Under the pieces are notes generated by a model that was not told the origin of the DNA, did no database searches, and worked only from the letters and a program-made list of their open reading frames with translations. The position numbers and the translations under genes are program-made. From Streptomyces sp. NRRL B-1347 (GTDB lineage: Bacteria; Actinomycetota; Actinomycetes; Streptomycetales; Streptomycetaceae), in the NCBI RefSeq assembly GCF_000720325.1, contig NZ_JOJM01000018.1, positions 111,036 to 175,035 of the forward strand: a stretch of DNA of 64,000 bases, given 5' to 3'. Shown here in pieces: positions 34,073-44,365 of this stretch (positions are counted from its first letter, which is position 1; each line of letters starts with the position of its first letter).

Positions 34073-36486
34073 CAACCCACCGACCGGTCGTGCGGCTGAC
34101 CCTGCCGCCGGACCTCATGGACCGGGTCGCGGCCCTCGCGCGGACAAACGGCTGTACGGCGGACACGCTGGTCACCGCCGCGGTCGCCGCGACGCTCTTC
34201 CGCTACGACCGCGTCGAGGAGCGCCGACTGAGCACCGGCGGCACGCCGTCGGTGGTGCGGGTGACGGACGCGGCGCGCTTCACCGACCTCGTCGCACAGA
34301 TCCACTCCTCGGCACCGGCACTGGCGCCGGCACCGGCACCGGTCTCGGTCACCTCAGCCGTCCCTTCTGCCCCGTCCATGCCGGACGGACAGGACGTCGT
34401 ACGAGTCGTACTGCACAGCGCGTCCGAAGCGGATGAGGCCACGACCGCGGAGATCACCGCGCCCGAGGGGCAGTGGACCCCGGCCGCCGTGGACGCCCTG
34501 CTGCGCCACGCCGTGGCCGCGCCCGCCACCCGCGTCGGCTCGTTGCGCCTGCTGAGCGCCGAGCAGGCCGCGGCCAGGATCGCTGCGACGAACGCCGCGG
34601 CGGCCGCCCCTCCCGCACCGCATCCGCTGCACCGCCCCTTCGAGGAGCAGGCGGCCCGCCACCCCGACCGCGTCGCGCTGTTCAGCGCCGACGACACCGT
34701 CACCTACGGCGAACTCGACGCCCGCGCCCAGCGGTTCGCCGACCGGCTCACGGCCCTCGGCGCGGGACCCGAGCGGCCGGTCGCCCTCCATCTGCGCCGC
34801 TCGGCGGAGCTGGTGGTGGCCATGCTCGCCGTCCTCAAGTGCGGCGCGCCCTTCGTCCCCCTCGATGACCGGATGCCGCCCGAACGCATCCGGACCGTGC
34901 TGGCCTCCGCCCGCGCGCACCTGCTGGTCTCCGCACCGGGCACGCGCACCGTCGACGGCGCCGACATCCCGTGCGTGACCGAGCAGCCGTACGATGCCAC
35001 CGCCACCGCCACCGCCACCGCCACCGCCGAACGCGCCGCGGCCCGCACCCCTGTACACCCGCACAACGCCGCGTTCATCTACTTCACCTCCGGCTCCACC
35101 GGCGTCCCCAAAGGCGTGGTCACCGACCACACGTGCGCCGCGATCCGCGTCGACTGGACCGCCCAGCGCTACGGCCTGGGGCCCGGTACGGTCACCCTGC
35201 ACAAGACGCCGCTCATCTTCGACGTCGCGGTCATCGAGATCCTCGCGCCGCTGTCGGCCGGTGGCGCGGTGCGCCTCGCGGAGCCGCAGGGCGAGGCGGA
35301 CGTCGCGCACCTCGTCGAGCTGCTCAGCCGCGGCGACGTGACGTTCGTGCACTTCGTGCCGTCCATGCTCAAGGTGTTCCTCGACGAGGCCGGGGAGGCG
35401 AAGTTCCCCGGCGTCCGTTGGGTGCAGACCTCGGGCGAGGCCCTGCCGACCCGGCTCCTCGACGGGGTGCGCCAGCGGTTCGGCGACGCCGAGATCCACT
35501 CGGCGTACGGCCAGAGCGAGACGTGCGAGCTCGCCCTCTGGGAGGGCCGCCGGCCGCACCTGGACACCGGGGTGCCGCCGCACGCCGCCCACGTACCGGT
35601 GGGCCGCCAGGTCGGGGTGTTCCGGCCGTACGTGCTCGATGAGGCGCTCCAGCCGGTGCCGGACGGCGTCCCCGGGGAGATCTGCGTCGCTGGGGTGGGC
35701 GGTCTGGCCCGCGGCTACCACCATCAGCCCGCGCTGACCGCCGAACGCTTCGTCCCGCACCCCTACGCCCTCGAACCCGGCGAACGCCTCTACCGGACCG
35801 GAGACCTCGGCGCACACGGCCCCGACGGACAGATCCTCTTCCTGGGCCGCGCCGACACCCAGACCAAGATCCGCGGCGCCCGGGTGGAGCCCGCCGAGGT
35901 CGAGGCGGTCCTGGCCGAAGGACCCGGCGTGCGGGACTGCGCGGTCCTGGTACGCCCCGACGAGCAGGGCGACGCCTCCCTCGTCGGCTACGTCGTCGGC
36001 CCGGACGTGGACGTCGACGAACTGGCCCGGTGGGGAGCCGAACGCCTCACCAGTCACATGCTGCCCCAGGTCTACGTCCGCCTGCCCGCCCTGCCCTGCA
36101 CCGCCTCCGGGAAACTGGACCGCACCGCGCTGCCCGCACCGACCGCCGAGGACCGGGCGGCCCGCAGCACGGGCGAGCGGCCGCAGTCGCACCTGGAGGC
36201 CGAACTGTGCCGACTGTGGAGCCGCGTCCTGGCGCTGCCCGACGTCGGACCGACGGACAACTTCTTCTCCCTGGGCGGCAACTCCCTCAAGGTCGCCCAG
36301 GTGATGGTCAGGATCTCCGCCCTGTTCGGCATCCGCATCCCCGTCGCCGCGTTCTTCGAGGACCCGACGGTACGCGGCCTCGCCGCCCTGATCGAGAAGA
36401 CCCTGGGCGAGCTCGTCGGCTCGATGTCCGAGCAGGAGGCCGCCGAGCGCATCGAGGCACTCAACGCACGCGGCTCGGGAGGCTGA
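34069..36486 (+). CDS. NRPS A-PCP protein with truncated condensation-like N-terminus
   Basis: This 805-residue protein begins with about 190 residues resembling only the second lobe of a C domain (VVRLTLPPDLMDRVAALAR) plus an Ala/Pro linker; there is no HHxxxDG motif. The A domain (about 195-690) has YFTSGSTGVPKG, IFDVAVIEIL, SAYGQSETCEL, YRTGDLG and CTASGKLDR. The PCP serine is residue 739 in FFSLGGNSLKV. My hand-read pocket is D-V-I-H-Q-S-A-E-L-K, which I cannot assign. Condensation must come from another protein. The DNA contains a GCCACC hexamer repeat at about 34995-35027. GTG 34069 overlaps the upstream stop; the next gene follows after 1 nt. Confidence 0.88.
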   Translation: MTTHRPVVRLTLPPDLMDRVAALARTNGCTADTLVTAAVAATLFRYDRVEERRLSTGGTPSVVRVTDAARFTDLVAQIHSSAPALAPAPAPVSVTSAVPSAPSMPDGQDVVRVVLHSASEADEATTAEITAPEGQWTPAAVDALLRHAVAAPATRVGSLRLLSAEQAAARIAATNAAAAAPPAPHPLHRPFEEQAARHPDRVALFSADDTVTYGELDARAQRFADRLTALGAGPERPVALHLRRSAELVVAMLAVLKCGAPFVPLDDRMPPERIRTVLASARAHLLVSAPGTRTVDGADIPCVTEQPYDATATATATATAERAAARTPVHPHNAAFIYFTSGSTGVPKGVVTDHTCAAIRVDWTAQRYGLGPGTVTLHKTPLIFDVAVIEILAPLSAGGAVRLAEPQGEADVAHLVELLSRGDVTFVHFVPSMLKVFLDEAGEAKFPGVRWVQTSGEALPTRLLDGVRQRFGDAEIHSAYGQSETCELALWEGRRPHLDTGVPPHAAHVPVGRQVGVFRPYVLDEALQPVPDGVPGEICVAGVGGLARGYHHQPALTAERFVPHPYALEPGERLYRTGDLGAHGPDGQILFLGRADTQTKIRGARVEPAEVEAVLAEGPGVRDCAVLVRPDEQGDASLVGYVVGPDVDVDELARWGAERLTSHMLPQVYVRLPALPCTASGKLDRTALPAPTAEDRAARSTGERPQSHLEAELCRLWSRVLALPDVGPTDNFFSLGGNSLKVAQVMVRISALFGIRIPVAAFFEDPTVRGLAALIEKTLGELVGSMSEQEAAERIEALNARGSGG

Positions 36487-36487
36487 G

Positions 36488-39400
36488 ATGGACAAGACGA
36501 CCGACGCCCGGCACGAACTGATCCGGCGACTGCTCAGCCAGAGCGTCTCCACCACCCGACACCTGGCCATCCCCGCACACCGCCCCGGCACGGGCGTGCC
36601 GCTCACCCCCGCCCAGGCCGGCATCTGGTTCTTCACCCAGCTCTTCCCCGACAGCACCGAGTACAACTGCTTCGACAACCTGCGCATCCCCTGGGCCTGC
36701 ACCGAGGCCGACCTGCGCCGCGCCCTGCGCACCCTGGTCGAGCGGCACGACGCGCTGCGACTGCGGATCAACGTCGAGGACGGCGAGGCCCGCCAGTACG
36801 ACCGGCCGCCGTTCGACCCCGACGTGGACTGGCACGACCTGCGCGCGCTGCCCGCCGATGAGGCCGAGCGCCGCGCCGAGGAGATCGCCAACGCCCGCGC
36901 ACAGGTGCCGCTGCGCGTCGACCGGCCGCCCCTGTTCCGCGTCTCGGCCGTCGCCCTGCCCGGCGACGCCGTGCTGCTGGTGTTCGTCATCCACCACATC
37001 GTCAACGACTACGCCTCCATGTCGACGTACATGGAGGAGCTGAGCGCCCTGCTGGCGGGCGCACCGCTCGGGCCGCCGCCGGACGTCGGCTTCCTCGACT
37101 ACGCGGCCTGGCTCGACGACACCGCCGACAAGGACCGTGCCGTCGTCGAACTCGCCTACTGGAAGGACAAGCTCGGCGGCGACCTGGCCGTCCTCGACCT
37201 GCCCGCCGACCGGCCGCGCGGCGACGAGCCGAGCCGCAGCGGCCACTCCGTCGCCGTCGACCTGCCGCCCGCTCTGGTCAGCGCCCTGAAGGACCTGGCC
37301 ACGCGCAACGGCACCACCCTGTTCGTCGTGCTGCTCGCCGCCTACAAGGTGTTCCTGATGCGGCTGACCGCACAGCGCGACACCGTCGTCGGCACCGCCC
37401 TCAGCGGCCGGGACCACCCCGACGCCGAGCGCGTCGCCGGATGCTTCGTGAAGTCGGTGGCGCTGCGCACCGACGTGGTCGCCGCCGCGTCGTTCCACGA
37501 CGTGATCCGCGCCGTGCACACCACCACCGCCGAGGCCCAGGACCACCAGACGGTGCCCTTCGAGCGGATCGTGGACGCGCTGGGCGCCCCGCGCCGACTC
37601 ACCACCCACCCCGTCTTCCAGACCTTCTTCGGCTTCCAGAGCGACGAGCGGCTCCAGCTGCGCGGCGCCCAGATGAACCCGCTCAAGCTCCTGGAGTACG
37701 GCACGGCCAAGTGGGAGCTGTCGGCGACGCTGTCGGAGACGCCCCGGGGCGTCAGCGGCGTCATGGAGTGCTCGGCGGCCCTCTTCGACGCCGCGACCCT
37801 CGATCGCTTCCGCGACATCTGGCTGCACCTGAGCACCGAACTCGCGGCGGACCCCGACGCGGCCGTCGGCACCCATCCGCTGGTCACCGACGCGGAGCGG
37901 CGGCGGATCCTGTACGACCTCAACCCCCACCAGCCGCTCGACGTCCCGTACGCCACCCTGGCCGAGCCCTTCGAGCAGCAGGCCGCCCGGACCCCCGACG
38001 CGGTCGCCGTCGAGGTGGGGGAGCGGACCCTCACCTACCGGGAGTTCAACGCCTGGGCCAACCGCCTGGCCCGGGCACTGCGCGGCCTGGGCGCCGGACC
38101 CGGGACCCGCGTCGCGCTGTTCATGGACCGCAGCGTCCGCACCCTGGCGATGGTGTACGCGGTCGCCAAGAGCGGCGCGGCCTATGTGCCGCTCGACCCC
38201 CAACTGCCCGACGCGCGCCTGGCATTCATGCTCCAGGACACCGCCCCGCAGCTCGTGGTCGCCGAGGCGAACGGCACCGGCCGGATGCCCGCCGGATCCT
38301 GGGCCGTGCACACCTTCGCCGCTCTCGACACGGCCGCGGAGGGAAAGGCCGACGGCGACCTCCCGGCCCAGGGCGACTGCCACAACGTCTCCCACCTGCT
38401 GTACACCTCGGGATCCACCGGCCAACCGAAGGCGGTCATCTGCCCGGTCGCCACGGCCGTCGCCGACATCCTGGAGATGCAGCGCCACCTCGCCTACCGG
38501 CCCGACGACGTCATGCTGTTCAAGACGTCCTACGGATTCGACACCTCGCTGTGGGAGATCCTGTGGCCGCTGTACGTGGGCGCCCGCATCGTGGTGTGCC
38601 CGCCGGGCGCGGAGAAGGACCCCGAGCAACTGGTGGAGGTGGTCGAACGGCACGCCGTGACCACCGTGTACCTGACCCCCACCCTGCTGCAGGCGGTCGT
38701 CGACCACATCGACGACCCCGCGCGCTGGCGCGCCGTGCGCTATCTCCACACCGGCGGCGAAGTGGTGACACCGGGCCTGCGCGACGCGTTCTACGCGAAG
38801 TTCGCCGCCCTGGGCACCGAGCTGATCAACGGCTACGGCCCGACGGAGACCGCCTGCATGGTCAGCACCCGGCTCGCCGACACCCCCGGTGACCCGGTCG
38901 TGCCGCTCGGCCGCCCCCACCGGCACTACCGGATGTACGTCCTGGACGAGGAACTGAACGTGGCTCCCGTCAACGTGCCCGGCGAGGCGTACCTCAGCTC
39001 CGGGATCGGCATCAGCCACGGCTACCACCACCGCCCGGAGCTGACCGCCGAGCGCTTCCTGCCCGACCCGTACGGCCCGCCGGGCAGCCGCATGTACCGC
39101 ACCGGCGACCTGTGCTGCTACCGGCCGGACGGCACGGTGACCTTCCTGGAACGCCTGGACACCCAGGTCAAGATCCGCGGCAACCGCATCGAACTCGCCG
39201 AGGTGGAGTCGGTGCTTCGCCAGCACCCCGACGTCGCCGAGTGCGTCGTGGTGACCGTGGGCGAGGGCGTCGACCGGGCCCTCGCCGCCTTCGTCCGCAC
39301 CGCGCCGGACGCCCGGTTCGACGCCGCCGCCCTGCTCGACCACGCGCGCGGCGCCCTGCCGCAGACCATGGTCCCCGCCGGCATCCAGGCCATCGAGTCC

Positions 39401-40483
39401 GTCCCCGTCAACGTCAACGGCAAGACCGACCGCCGAGCGCTGCAACGGGCCTGGCTCGGCGAGACGCTCCCGCGCACCACCCCCAGGGTGGCGCCCGCCA
39501 ACGAGGTGGAGCGCCAGCTCGCCCGCAGCTACGCCGAGGCACTCGGCCTCGCCGAGGTGGGGGTGACCGACAGCTTCTTCGACCTGGGCGGTCACTCCCT
39601 GAAGATCTTCAAGCTGATCGCGGTGTGCGCCCGCCGCCTCGGCGTACGCCTCAAGGTGGCCGACGTGTTCGAGGCACCGACGGTACGGCGGCTCGCCGAG
39701 CGCCTCGACTTCACCCACAGCGCCCCGGAGACCAGCCTGGTGCCCTTGGTGCCGCGTCCCGGCAGACCCCTGGTCGTCTTCGTGCACGCCACGTCCGGCT
39801 CGGCGCTGCCGTTCCACGCCGTGGCCAGGGCACTGGGTGACGACTTCTCCGTCTTCGGCCTGCAGTCCCCGGACGGCGAGGCCGAGCACACGGTCGAGAG
39901 CCTCGCGGCCCGCTACGTCGAGGCGGTCGACGGCGTCCGCGGCCTCAGCCCCGTACTGCTCGCGGGCTGGTCCATGGGCGGGTGCATCGCCCTGGAGATG
40001 GCCCGCGAGTGGCACAAGCGCGGCGATGACGTCACCGGCACCGTCCTGCTGGACACCTGGGTGCCACCGAACGGGCGGCGCGCGGAGCCCGCCGAACGGG
40101 CCGCGGCGCGCGCCGCGCTCCTGGGCCTGGACATCATCGCCGTGGAGGGCCTGGACACCGCCATCGGCGACGAGGCCCCCGACGAACTGGCCCGGCTGCG
40201 GCGGGCGATCGAGCGCAACCGCAGCGCGTACCTGGACTACACGCCGCACCCCTACGACGGCCCGGTGCACCTGCTGCGCGCCACGGAGACCGGCGCCGAG
40301 CCCGACCCCTACGCCCCGCTGCGTCCGGGGCCCGACCACGGCTGGGGCGAGGTGCTCCCCGACGTGGTGACCCGCACCGTGCCCGGCAACCACTTCACCC
40401 TGCTCGACGAGCGCCACGCGCCCCGACTGGCCGCCGCACTCACCACGATCGCCGAGGCGGGCCTGGACTTCACCGAGATCTGA
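36488..40483 (+). CDS. NRPS module C-A-PCP-TE
   Basis: This 1331-residue protein is a complete terminal module. The C domain (about 35-455) starts PLTPAQAGIWFFTQLFP and has active-site HHIVNDY (His169, His170, Asp174). The A domain (about 485-990) has LLYTSGSTGQPKA, YGFDTSLWEILW, GYGPTETACM, YRTGDLC and NGKTDRR. The PCP serine is residue 1037 (FFDLGGHSLKI). The TE nucleophile is Ser1162 in GWSMGG and its His lies in PGNHFTLLDERH. The hand-read pocket is D-T-W-Y-H-G-G-C-M-K; I do not know a substrate for it. With a TE, it should release a peptide made with the preceding A-PCP protein. Confidence 0.93.
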   Translation: MDKTTDARHELIRRLLSQSVSTTRHLAIPAHRPGTGVPLTPAQAGIWFFTQLFPDSTEYNCFDNLRIPWACTEADLRRALRTLVERHDALRLRINVEDGEARQYDRPPFDPDVDWHDLRALPADEAERRAEEIANARAQVPLRVDRPPLFRVSAVALPGDAVLLVFVIHHIVNDYASMSTYMEELSALLAGAPLGPPPDVGFLDYAAWLDDTADKDRAVVELAYWKDKLGGDLAVLDLPADRPRGDEPSRSGHSVAVDLPPALVSALKDLATRNGTTLFVVLLAAYKVFLMRLTAQRDTVVGTALSGRDHPDAERVAGCFVKSVALRTDVVAAASFHDVIRAVHTTTAEAQDHQTVPFERIVDALGAPRRLTTHPVFQTFFGFQSDERLQLRGAQMNPLKLLEYGTAKWELSATLSETPRGVSGVMECSAALFDAATLDRFRDIWLHLSTELAADPDAAVGTHPLVTDAERRRILYDLNPHQPLDVPYATLAEPFEQQAARTPDAVAVEVGERTLTYREFNAWANRLARALRGLGAGPGTRVALFMDRSVRTLAMVYAVAKSGAAYVPLDPQLPDARLAFMLQDTAPQLVVAEANGTGRMPAGSWAVHTFAALDTAAEGKADGDLPAQGDCHNVSHLLYTSGSTGQPKAVICPVATAVADILEMQRHLAYRPDDVMLFKTSYGFDTSLWEILWPLYVGARIVVCPPGAEKDPEQLVEVVERHAVTTVYLTPTLLQAVVDHIDDPARWRAVRYLHTGGEVVTPGLRDAFYAKFAALGTELINGYGPTETACMVSTRLADTPGDPVVPLGRPHRHYRMYVLDEELNVAPVNVPGEAYLSSGIGISHGYHHRPELTAERFLPDPYGPPGSRMYRTGDLCCYRPDGTVTFLERLDTQVKIRGNRIELAEVESVLRQHPDVAECVVVTVGEGVDRALAAFVRTAPDARFDAAALLDHARGALPQTMVPAGIQAIESVPVNVNGKTDRRALQRAWLGETLPRTTPRVAPANEVERQLARSYAEALGLAEVGVTDSFFDLGGHSLKIFKLIAVCARRLGVRLKVADVFEAPTVRRLAERLDFTHSAPETSLVPLVPRPGRPLVVFVHATSGSALPFHAVARALGDDFSVFGLQSPDGEAEHTVESLAARYVEAVDGVRGLSPVLLAGWSMGGCIALEMAREWHKRGDDVTGTVLLDTWVPPNGRRAEPAERAAARAALLGLDIIAVEGLDTAIGDEAPDELARLRRAIERNRSAYLDYTPHPYDGPVHLLRATETGAEPDPYAPLRPGPDHGWGEVLPDVVTRTVPGNHFTLLDERHAPRLAAALTTIAEAGLDFTEI

Positions 40484-40561
40484 CCACCGGCACGCCCCGC
40501 GCGCACGGCCCGACGGCCGTGCCGCGCCGGGACGCGCACCGGGAACGAGGAAGGAGCGGAA

Positions 40562-40642
40562 GTGAGCGACCTCAGGACCCCGCCCGCACGCCCGGAACAC
40601 CGGGCCGCGGCACCACCCCGGCGCGGGGGGACACCGCGATGA
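40562..40642 (+). CDS. Candidate 26-residue ORF coupled to the thioesterase
   Basis: GTG 40562 has a very good ribosome site (GAGGAAGGAGCGGAA) and opens a 26-codon frame (MSDLRTPPARPEH, then basic residues) whose TGA overlaps the ATG of the thioesterase gene. The thioesterase's own upstream sequence is weaker. This could be a translational-coupling leader. It may also be that the thioesterase was once initiated further upstream in another frame. No conservation can be judged here. Confidence 0.4.
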   Translation: MSDLRTPPARPEHRAAAPPRRGGTPR

Positions 40643-41415
40643 CCACGCGCCTTGACCCACGACGGGCCGTGATCCGTCCCCTGCGGCGGCCCGCGGCCCG
40701 GCGGACCCTGGTGTGCCTCGGCTTCTGCGGCGGCGGCACCGGCGCCTACCGCGGCTGGGGGCCCCTGCTCGACGAGGAGACGGACCTCGCCCTCGTGTGC
40801 TACCCCGGCCGCGAGGCCCGGTTCGCCGAGGACTTCGCCCCCGGCTGGGAGGAACTGGCCGAGGACACCACCGAGGCCGTGCGCAGCGCCGCGGGCGAAC
40901 TGCCCTACGTCCTGTTCGGCCACAGCATGGGCGGCTGGATGGCCTACGACGTGGCCACCCGCCTCGAACGGCAGGGCGCCCCGCTGCCCCAGACCCTGAT
41001 CGTGTCCTCCTGCAACGCCCCGTACCGCGGGGTCACCGAACGGGACCGCTTCCCGCGCGCCGAGGACAGCGACGAGGACCTGCTGCTGTGGATGCGCACC
41101 AGCGGATCGCTGCCCGACTACGTGCTCCAGGACGCCGACCTGCGCGGCATGGCGGTCGACCTGATGCGGGCCGACGTACGGGTACGCGACTCCTACCGGC
41201 CGGCGAAGACCCGCACGAGCGTGGACGTGCAGGTGCTGTACGGCGCCGACGACCCCGTCATCGAACCGGAGGTCGACCGGCAGTGGGCCGAGGCGACCAG
41301 CGGGAACCTGCGCGCCGACCGGCTGCCGGGCGGCCACTTCTACACCCCGGCGGTCTGGGAGGCGCTGCCCGCGCACTTCACGGCGTCGACCGCGCACCGG
41401 CCGACGCCGGGCTGA
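40639..41415 (+). CDS. Type II thioesterase
   Basis: This 258-residue alpha/beta hydrolase has [17 protein letters not shown], the nucleophile motif [11 protein letters not shown] and a C-terminal LPGGHFYTP with the catalytic His. Stand-alone thioesterases of this type clear misacylated carrier domains in NRPS pathways. It has no carrier domain, unlike the PCP-TE at 19902. The ATG at 40639 overlaps the stop of a small coupled frame, and the SyrP-like oxygenase follows after 50 nt. Confidence 0.92.
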   Translation: MTTRLDPRRAVIRPLRRPAARRTLVCLGFCGGGTGAYRGWGPLLDEETDLALVCYPGREARFAEDFAPGWEELAEDTTEAVRSAAGELPYVLFGHSMGGWMAYDVATRLERQGAPLPQTLIVSSCNAPYRGVTERDRFPRAEDSDEDLLLWMRTSGSLPDYVLQDADLRGMAVDLMRADVRVRDSYRPAKTRTSVDVQVLYGADDPVIEPEVDRQWAEATSGNLRADRLPGGHFYTPAVWEALPAHFTASTAHRPTPG

Positions 41416-41465
41416 CCGCCCGGCACCAGGACCGGGCCGACCGTCCGTCACAAGGAGAGGCAATC

Positions 41466-42461
41466 GTGGACTGCGTCAAGCCGCCCGGACGACCCGCCCT
41501 CGTCCAGGCCCCGCACACCCAGGACGTGACCGAGGCCGGCGCCTGGCTGGACTCCGTACGGGCACCCCTGCGCACGGCCCTCGACCAACACGGAGCGGTC
41601 TACCTGCGCGGCCTGCCCATCACCACACCCCAGGACTTCGCGGCACTCAGGGACCGGCTGCTGACCGAGAACGCCCCCTACCGCGAGAAGGCCACACCCC
41701 GCACCGCGTACGGCGACGACGTCTTCTCCTCGACGGACCTGCCGCCCAGCCAGCCCATCCGGCTGCACAACGAGAACAGCTACACCCTCACCTTCCCCGG
41801 CATCCTGCTGTTCTGCTGTCTGACCGCGCCCGAACACGGCGGCGCCACCCCCGTCGCGGACTGCCGGGACGTGCTGCGGCAGCTGCCCCCGGAGCTCACC
41901 GAGCGGTTCCGGCGGCAGGGCTGGGCCCTGACGCGCACCTACGACGAGCACCTCTCCCTCGACTGGCGCACCGCCTTCGGCACCGACTCCGCCGACGCCG
42001 TGGCCGCGTACTGCCGCCGCGAGCGCATCGCCCACAGCTGGGACGAGCACGGCAGCCTGCGCACCACCCAGCGCCGCTCCGCGGTCATCCGGCACCCCCG
42101 CACCGGCGACGAAGTCTGGTTCAACCACGTGGCGTTCTGGAACGCCTGGTCCCTCGACCCGGACATCCGCGACGTCCTGGCGGGCGAACTCGGCCCGGAC
42201 CGGCTCCCGTTCAACACCTCCTACGGCGACGGGGAGCCCCTCACCGAAGAGGACATCGCCACCATCCACGCCGCGTACGACCGCGCCACCGTCTGGGAGA
42301 ACTGGCGACCGGGCGACCTGATGATGGTGGACAACGTCCTCGCGGCCCACGGCCGCCAGCCCTTCCGGGGGGAGCGCAGGATCCTGGTGGCGATGGGCGA
42401 ACCCGTCCGGGTGGAGGACTGCAGGCCCACGGTGCCCGCCCTCGCGGGACTGGGCACATGA
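41466..42461 (+). CDS. TauD/SyrP-like non-heme iron 2-oxoglutarate oxygenase
   Basis: This 331-residue protein has the metal motif His101-x-Glu103 in [13 protein letters not shown] and the distal His295 in [13 protein letters not shown], followed by the 2-oxoglutarate-binding Arg in [11 protein letters not shown]. HxE rather than HxD is typical of the SyrP-like and related subgroups that beta-hydroxylate carrier-bound amino acids. GTG 41466 has AAGGAGAGG upstream. Its stop overlaps the ATG of the following A-PCP gene, so the aminoacyl-PCP made there is its most likely substrate. A free amino acid substrate is also possible. Confidence 0.85.
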   Translation: MDCVKPPGRPALVQAPHTQDVTEAGAWLDSVRAPLRTALDQHGAVYLRGLPITTPQDFAALRDRLLTENAPYREKATPRTAYGDDVFSSTDLPPSQPIRLHNENSYTLTFPGILLFCCLTAPEHGGATPVADCRDVLRQLPPELTERFRRQGWALTRTYDEHLSLDWRTAFGTDSADAVAAYCRRERIAHSWDEHGSLRTTQRRSAVIRHPRTGDEVWFNHVAFWNAWSLDPDIRDVLAGELGPDRLPFNTSYGDGEPLTEEDIATIHAAYDRATVWENWRPGDLMMVDNVLAAHGRQPFRGERRILVAMGEPVRVEDCRPTVPALAGLGT

Positions 42462-44317
42462 CCCCCCGCGCGACGGAGGCGACCGGCATGCCGGACACGG
42501 ACGGCGCACCGGCGGCGCCCGCACCTCATGGGGATCCGGTTCTCCGCTTCCTGCGGACGGCGGACCGCATGCCCGACAGGCCCGCGGTCCGCGACGGACA
42601 GCGCTGCCTGACCTTCGGCGAACTGGCGGACCGCAGCGCCCGGTTGGCCGCCGTGCTCGCCGGGCACGGGGTGCGCCGCGGCACGCTGGTGGGAGTGCGC
42701 CTGCCGCGTTCGGTGGACCTCGTCGTCGCGCTGCTCGCCGTGTGGCGGGCGGGCGGCGCGTACGTCCCGCTCGATCCGGGCTACCCCGCCGAGCGCCTCG
42801 CGCACATGACGCAGGACGCGGACCTGCGCCTGGTCGTCACCGACCGGCCGGACCCGACGCCCCACCCGGGCGTCCGCCCGGTGACCGTGGACGAACGGCC
42901 CCAGGGCCCAGGCGAGGACGCCGCCGACCGACTCCCGGAGCCGACCCCCACCGCCGACGACCCCGCCTACGTCATCTACACCTCGGGCTCGACCGGCCGG
43001 CCCAAGGGCGTCGTCGTTTCCCGCGGCGGCGTGGCGCACCTGATCGCCGCTCTGGAACACGGCGGGCTCTACGCCGACGCGCCCCGGACGGTCGGCTGGA
43101 ACGCCAGCGTCTCCTTCGACGCGTCCGTTCAGCAGTGGGCACGGGTGTGCCGCGGCGACACCCTCGTCCTGATCGACGACCGGCTGCGCTCCGAACCGGC
43201 CGCCTTCGCCGCGTACGTGCGCGAGCACGCCGTGACCGATCTCGACGTCACCCCCTCGCACTGGCAGGTCCTGCGCGACCTGCTGCTCGAAGGGCCCGTC
43301 GGCACACCGCTGCGCCTGTTCGTCGGCGGGGAGCCGATCCCCGTCTCCCTGTGGCGGGACCTCGCTCTGGCGGCCGAACGCGGGCTCGTCGAAGCGGTCA
43401 ACGTCTACGGCCCCACGGAGACCACCGTCGACGCCACCGCCGCGTGGATCACCGGCGACCGGCCGCACCTGGGCCTGCCGCTGCGCGGCGTACGGGCCCA
43501 GGTGCTCGACGGACTGCTGAGGCCGGTGCCCGACGGCACGGAGGGCGAGCTGTTCCTCTCCGGGGCCGGTGTCGCGCAGGCGTATCGGCGCCGCCCCGCC
43601 CTCACCGCGGAGCGGTTCCTGCCCGACCCGGCCGCCGCCGCGCCACCGGGGTCCCGGATGTACCGCACCGGGGACCGCGTACGACGCCACGCCGACGGCA
43701 CCCTCGACTACCTCGGCCGGACCGACCGGCAGGTGAAACTGCACGGCTTCCGCATCGAACCGGGCGAGATCGAGACGGTCCTGGCCGACCATCCGGACGT
43801 CGCCGCGGCGGCGGTCACCGCGGATCCCGCACGCGGCCTGGCCGCGTACTGCACCCTGGGCCCGGGCCCCGCCACGGCCGACGCCCCCGAACAGACGGCG
43901 GCCCGCCTGCTGCGGCACCTCGCCGCGACCCTGCCGCCCTACCTGGTGCCCTCCCGCCTCACCGTCCTGCCGGACATGCCGCTCACCGCCAACGGCAAAC
44001 TGGACTACCCGGCCCTGTCGGCCGCGGCCGACCGCGCCCGGGAGGCGCGCCCGACGGACGAGGACGGACACCTCGAACCGACAGGACCGGTCGAGCCGCT
44101 GATCGCGCGGACCTGGGCCGAGGTCCTCGGCCGGGACCGGGTCCGCGCCGACGACGACTTCTTCGTGCTCGGCGGGCACTCCCTCATGGCCCTCAAAGTG
44201 ATCGCGGGCCTCAAGAGAAGCCTGGGCGTGGTGATCTCCACCCGCGCCGTCTACCAACACCCCCAGCTGCGGGAACTCGCCCGCCACGTCGAAGACCTCC
44301 TCGCCGACCGGCCGTAG
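42458..44317 (+). CDS. NRPS A-PCP didomain, glutamine-like pocket
   Basis: This 619-residue protein is an A domain (about 30-530) followed by a PCP (Ser575 in [13 protein letters not shown]). Motifs are [47 protein letters not shown] and ANGKLDYP. The hand-read pocket D-A-Q-D-F-G-V-V-D-K is one residue from the glutamine code I remember (D-A-Q-D-L-G-V-V-D-K). Free-standing A-PCP didomains next to a P450 are a known set-up for beta-hydroxylation of a tethered amino acid (NovH/NovI logic). Here both a SyrP-like oxygenase and a P450 flank it, so one or both may act on the bound residue. No C domain is present. Confidence 0.9.
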   Translation: MTPRATEATGMPDTDGAPAAPAPHGDPVLRFLRTADRMPDRPAVRDGQRCLTFGELADRSARLAAVLAGHGVRRGTLVGVRLPRSVDLVVALLAVWRAGGAYVPLDPGYPAERLAHMTQDADLRLVVTDRPDPTPHPGVRPVTVDERPQGPGEDAADRLPEPTPTADDPAYVIYTSGSTGRPKGVVVSRGGVAHLIAALEHGGLYADAPRTVGWNASVSFDASVQQWARVCRGDTLVLIDDRLRSEPAAFAAYVREHAVTDLDVTPSHWQVLRDLLLEGPVGTPLRLFVGGEPIPVSLWRDLALAAERGLVEAVNVYGPTETTVDATAAWITGDRPHLGLPLRGVRAQVLDGLLRPVPDGTEGELFLSGAGVAQAYRRRPALTAERFLPDPAAAAPPGSRMYRTGDRVRRHADGTLDYLGRTDRQVKLHGFRIEPGEIETVLADHPDVAAAAVTADPARGLAAYCTLGPGPATADAPEQTAARLLRHLAATLPPYLVPSRLTVLPDMPLTANGKLDYPALSAAADRAREARPTDEDGHLEPTGPVEPLIARTWAEVLGRDRVRADDDFFVLGGHSLMALKVIAGLKRSLGVVISTRAVYQHPQLRELARHVEDLLADRP

Positions 44318-44365
44318 CGCACCGGCCCCACCAGAACTCGAACGGACCCCGAACGGAGTGCACCC

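Noticed and set aside
34995..35027. GCCACC tandem repeat resembling a small repeat array
   Set aside because: It encodes a Thr-Ala run inside the A domain linker; too short and spacer-free for CRISPR.
36461..40660. Very long minus-strand open frame (about 1400 codons) opposite the NRPS gene
   Set aside because: It is the mirror of a GC3-rich gene; its translation is Arg/Gly/Val-rich and has no motifs, while the plus strand carries all NRPS motifs.
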